Shown here: positions 11,810-11,905 of the stretch, one piece after another
Numbering within the stretch: the first letter of the stretch is position 1
Layout of the letters: each line of letters opens with the position of its first letter
From: Candidatus Equibacterium intestinale
Lineage (GTDB): Bacteria > Bacteroidota > Bacteroidia > Bacteroidales > UBA932
Assembly (NCBI GenBank): GCA_018064305.1
Contig: JAGHVP010000263.1
Span: 1-11,905, forward strand
Direction of reading: 5' to 3'
DNA length: 11,905 nt
Program-made: the position numbers and the translations under genes
The notes under the pieces: model-generated
Told to the model about the DNA's origin: nothing
Database searches by the model: none
Seen by the model: the letters and a program-made list of their open reading frames with translations, nothing else

Positions 11810-11905
11810 GGTAAAGATTTATGAAGGATTGTTTATGGATTTTGAATGCGGAATGAAGGAGCGTAGCGGGCTACGTGACTGAATGACAAATTCAAAAGAC
11901 GAAAC
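11810..11905. repeat. Inverted-repeat element, cut by the window end
   Basis: Nested symmetry is visible. CGTAG/CTACG (11862-11866/11871-11875) around CGGG forms the centre, and TTTTGAAT/ATTCAAAA (11840-11847/11890-11897) an outer arm. An imperfect outer extension of about 17 bp begins with GTTT at 11831 and ends at GAAAC 11905. The left flank from about 11810 has no partner inside the window, so the right arm probably continues beyond 11905. It could be a MITE-like element or a large intergenic hairpin. A 29-codon frame (11793-11882) crosses it, but I do not call it a gene. Confidence 0.5.

Noticed and set aside
11793..11882. 29-codon frame starting ATGATG after the last gene
   Set aside because: It runs through the inverted-repeat element and its codons coincide with the palindrome. 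No family or promoter supports it.

Overview
The window looks like a chromosomal segment from a member of the Bacteroidales (Bacteroidota). Nearly every gene is preceded by the phylum's -7 promoter box TAnnTTTG rather than a sigma70 -10 box. BACON-domain lipoproteins, a FeoA-FeoB fusion, a GH20 hexosaminidase and a tRNA without an encoded CCA fit the same group. I cannot name the genus or species from the sequence.

Layout. Positions 1-380 are a GC-rich, gene-free block of tandem hairpin repeats. Next come a secreted GH20 beta-N-acetylhexosaminidase (413-1921) and an exported metallo-beta-lactamase-fold hydrolase (2009-2932), each with its own promoter. A tRNA-Pro(TGG) with a textbook -33/-7 promoter and a probably bidirectional terminator follows (3014-3123). 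Two small BACON-type lipoproteins are transcribed divergently from a 36-bp gap (3143-3547 minus, 3584-4183 plus), with promoter boxes so close to the ATGs that both mRNAs look leaderless. Converging on them is a two-gene minus-strand operon: a nucleoside-phosphorylase-fold lipoprotein (5840-5238) followed by a secreted alpha/beta-hydrolase esterase (5222-4197).

On the plus strand there follow a FeoA-FeoB ferrous iron transporter fusion (5946-8135), its small Cys-rich partner (8149-8391) and a small lipoprotein (8458-8853). The last major gene is a nucleoside-hydrolase-like lipoprotein (10604-11785). The final 100 bases hold one arm and the centre of an inverted-repeat element that runs off the window.

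The most interesting part is 9126-10506. A gene for a REP-associated tyrosine transposase (RAYT)-like, Y1/HUH single-strand transposase (minus strand, 10328-9417) is bracketed by two pairs of 54-bp palindromic units. All four units are exactly 54 bp, start with CAGTCCA and end with TGGACTG. Within each pair the units are separated by an almost identical 18-bp linker. This is the architecture of a RAYT with its REP/BIME palindromes, here in a Bacteroidales genome. Just outside the first unit lies a decayed fragment of a class II ribonucleotide reductase gene, whose similarity stops about 20 bp before the first palindrome.

Functionally the rest is a set of exported degradative enzymes (hexosaminidase, esterase, nucleosidase, nucleoside hydrolase, MBL hydrolase) and iron uptake, as expected for a gut or host-associated glycan user. 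That lifestyle is inference.
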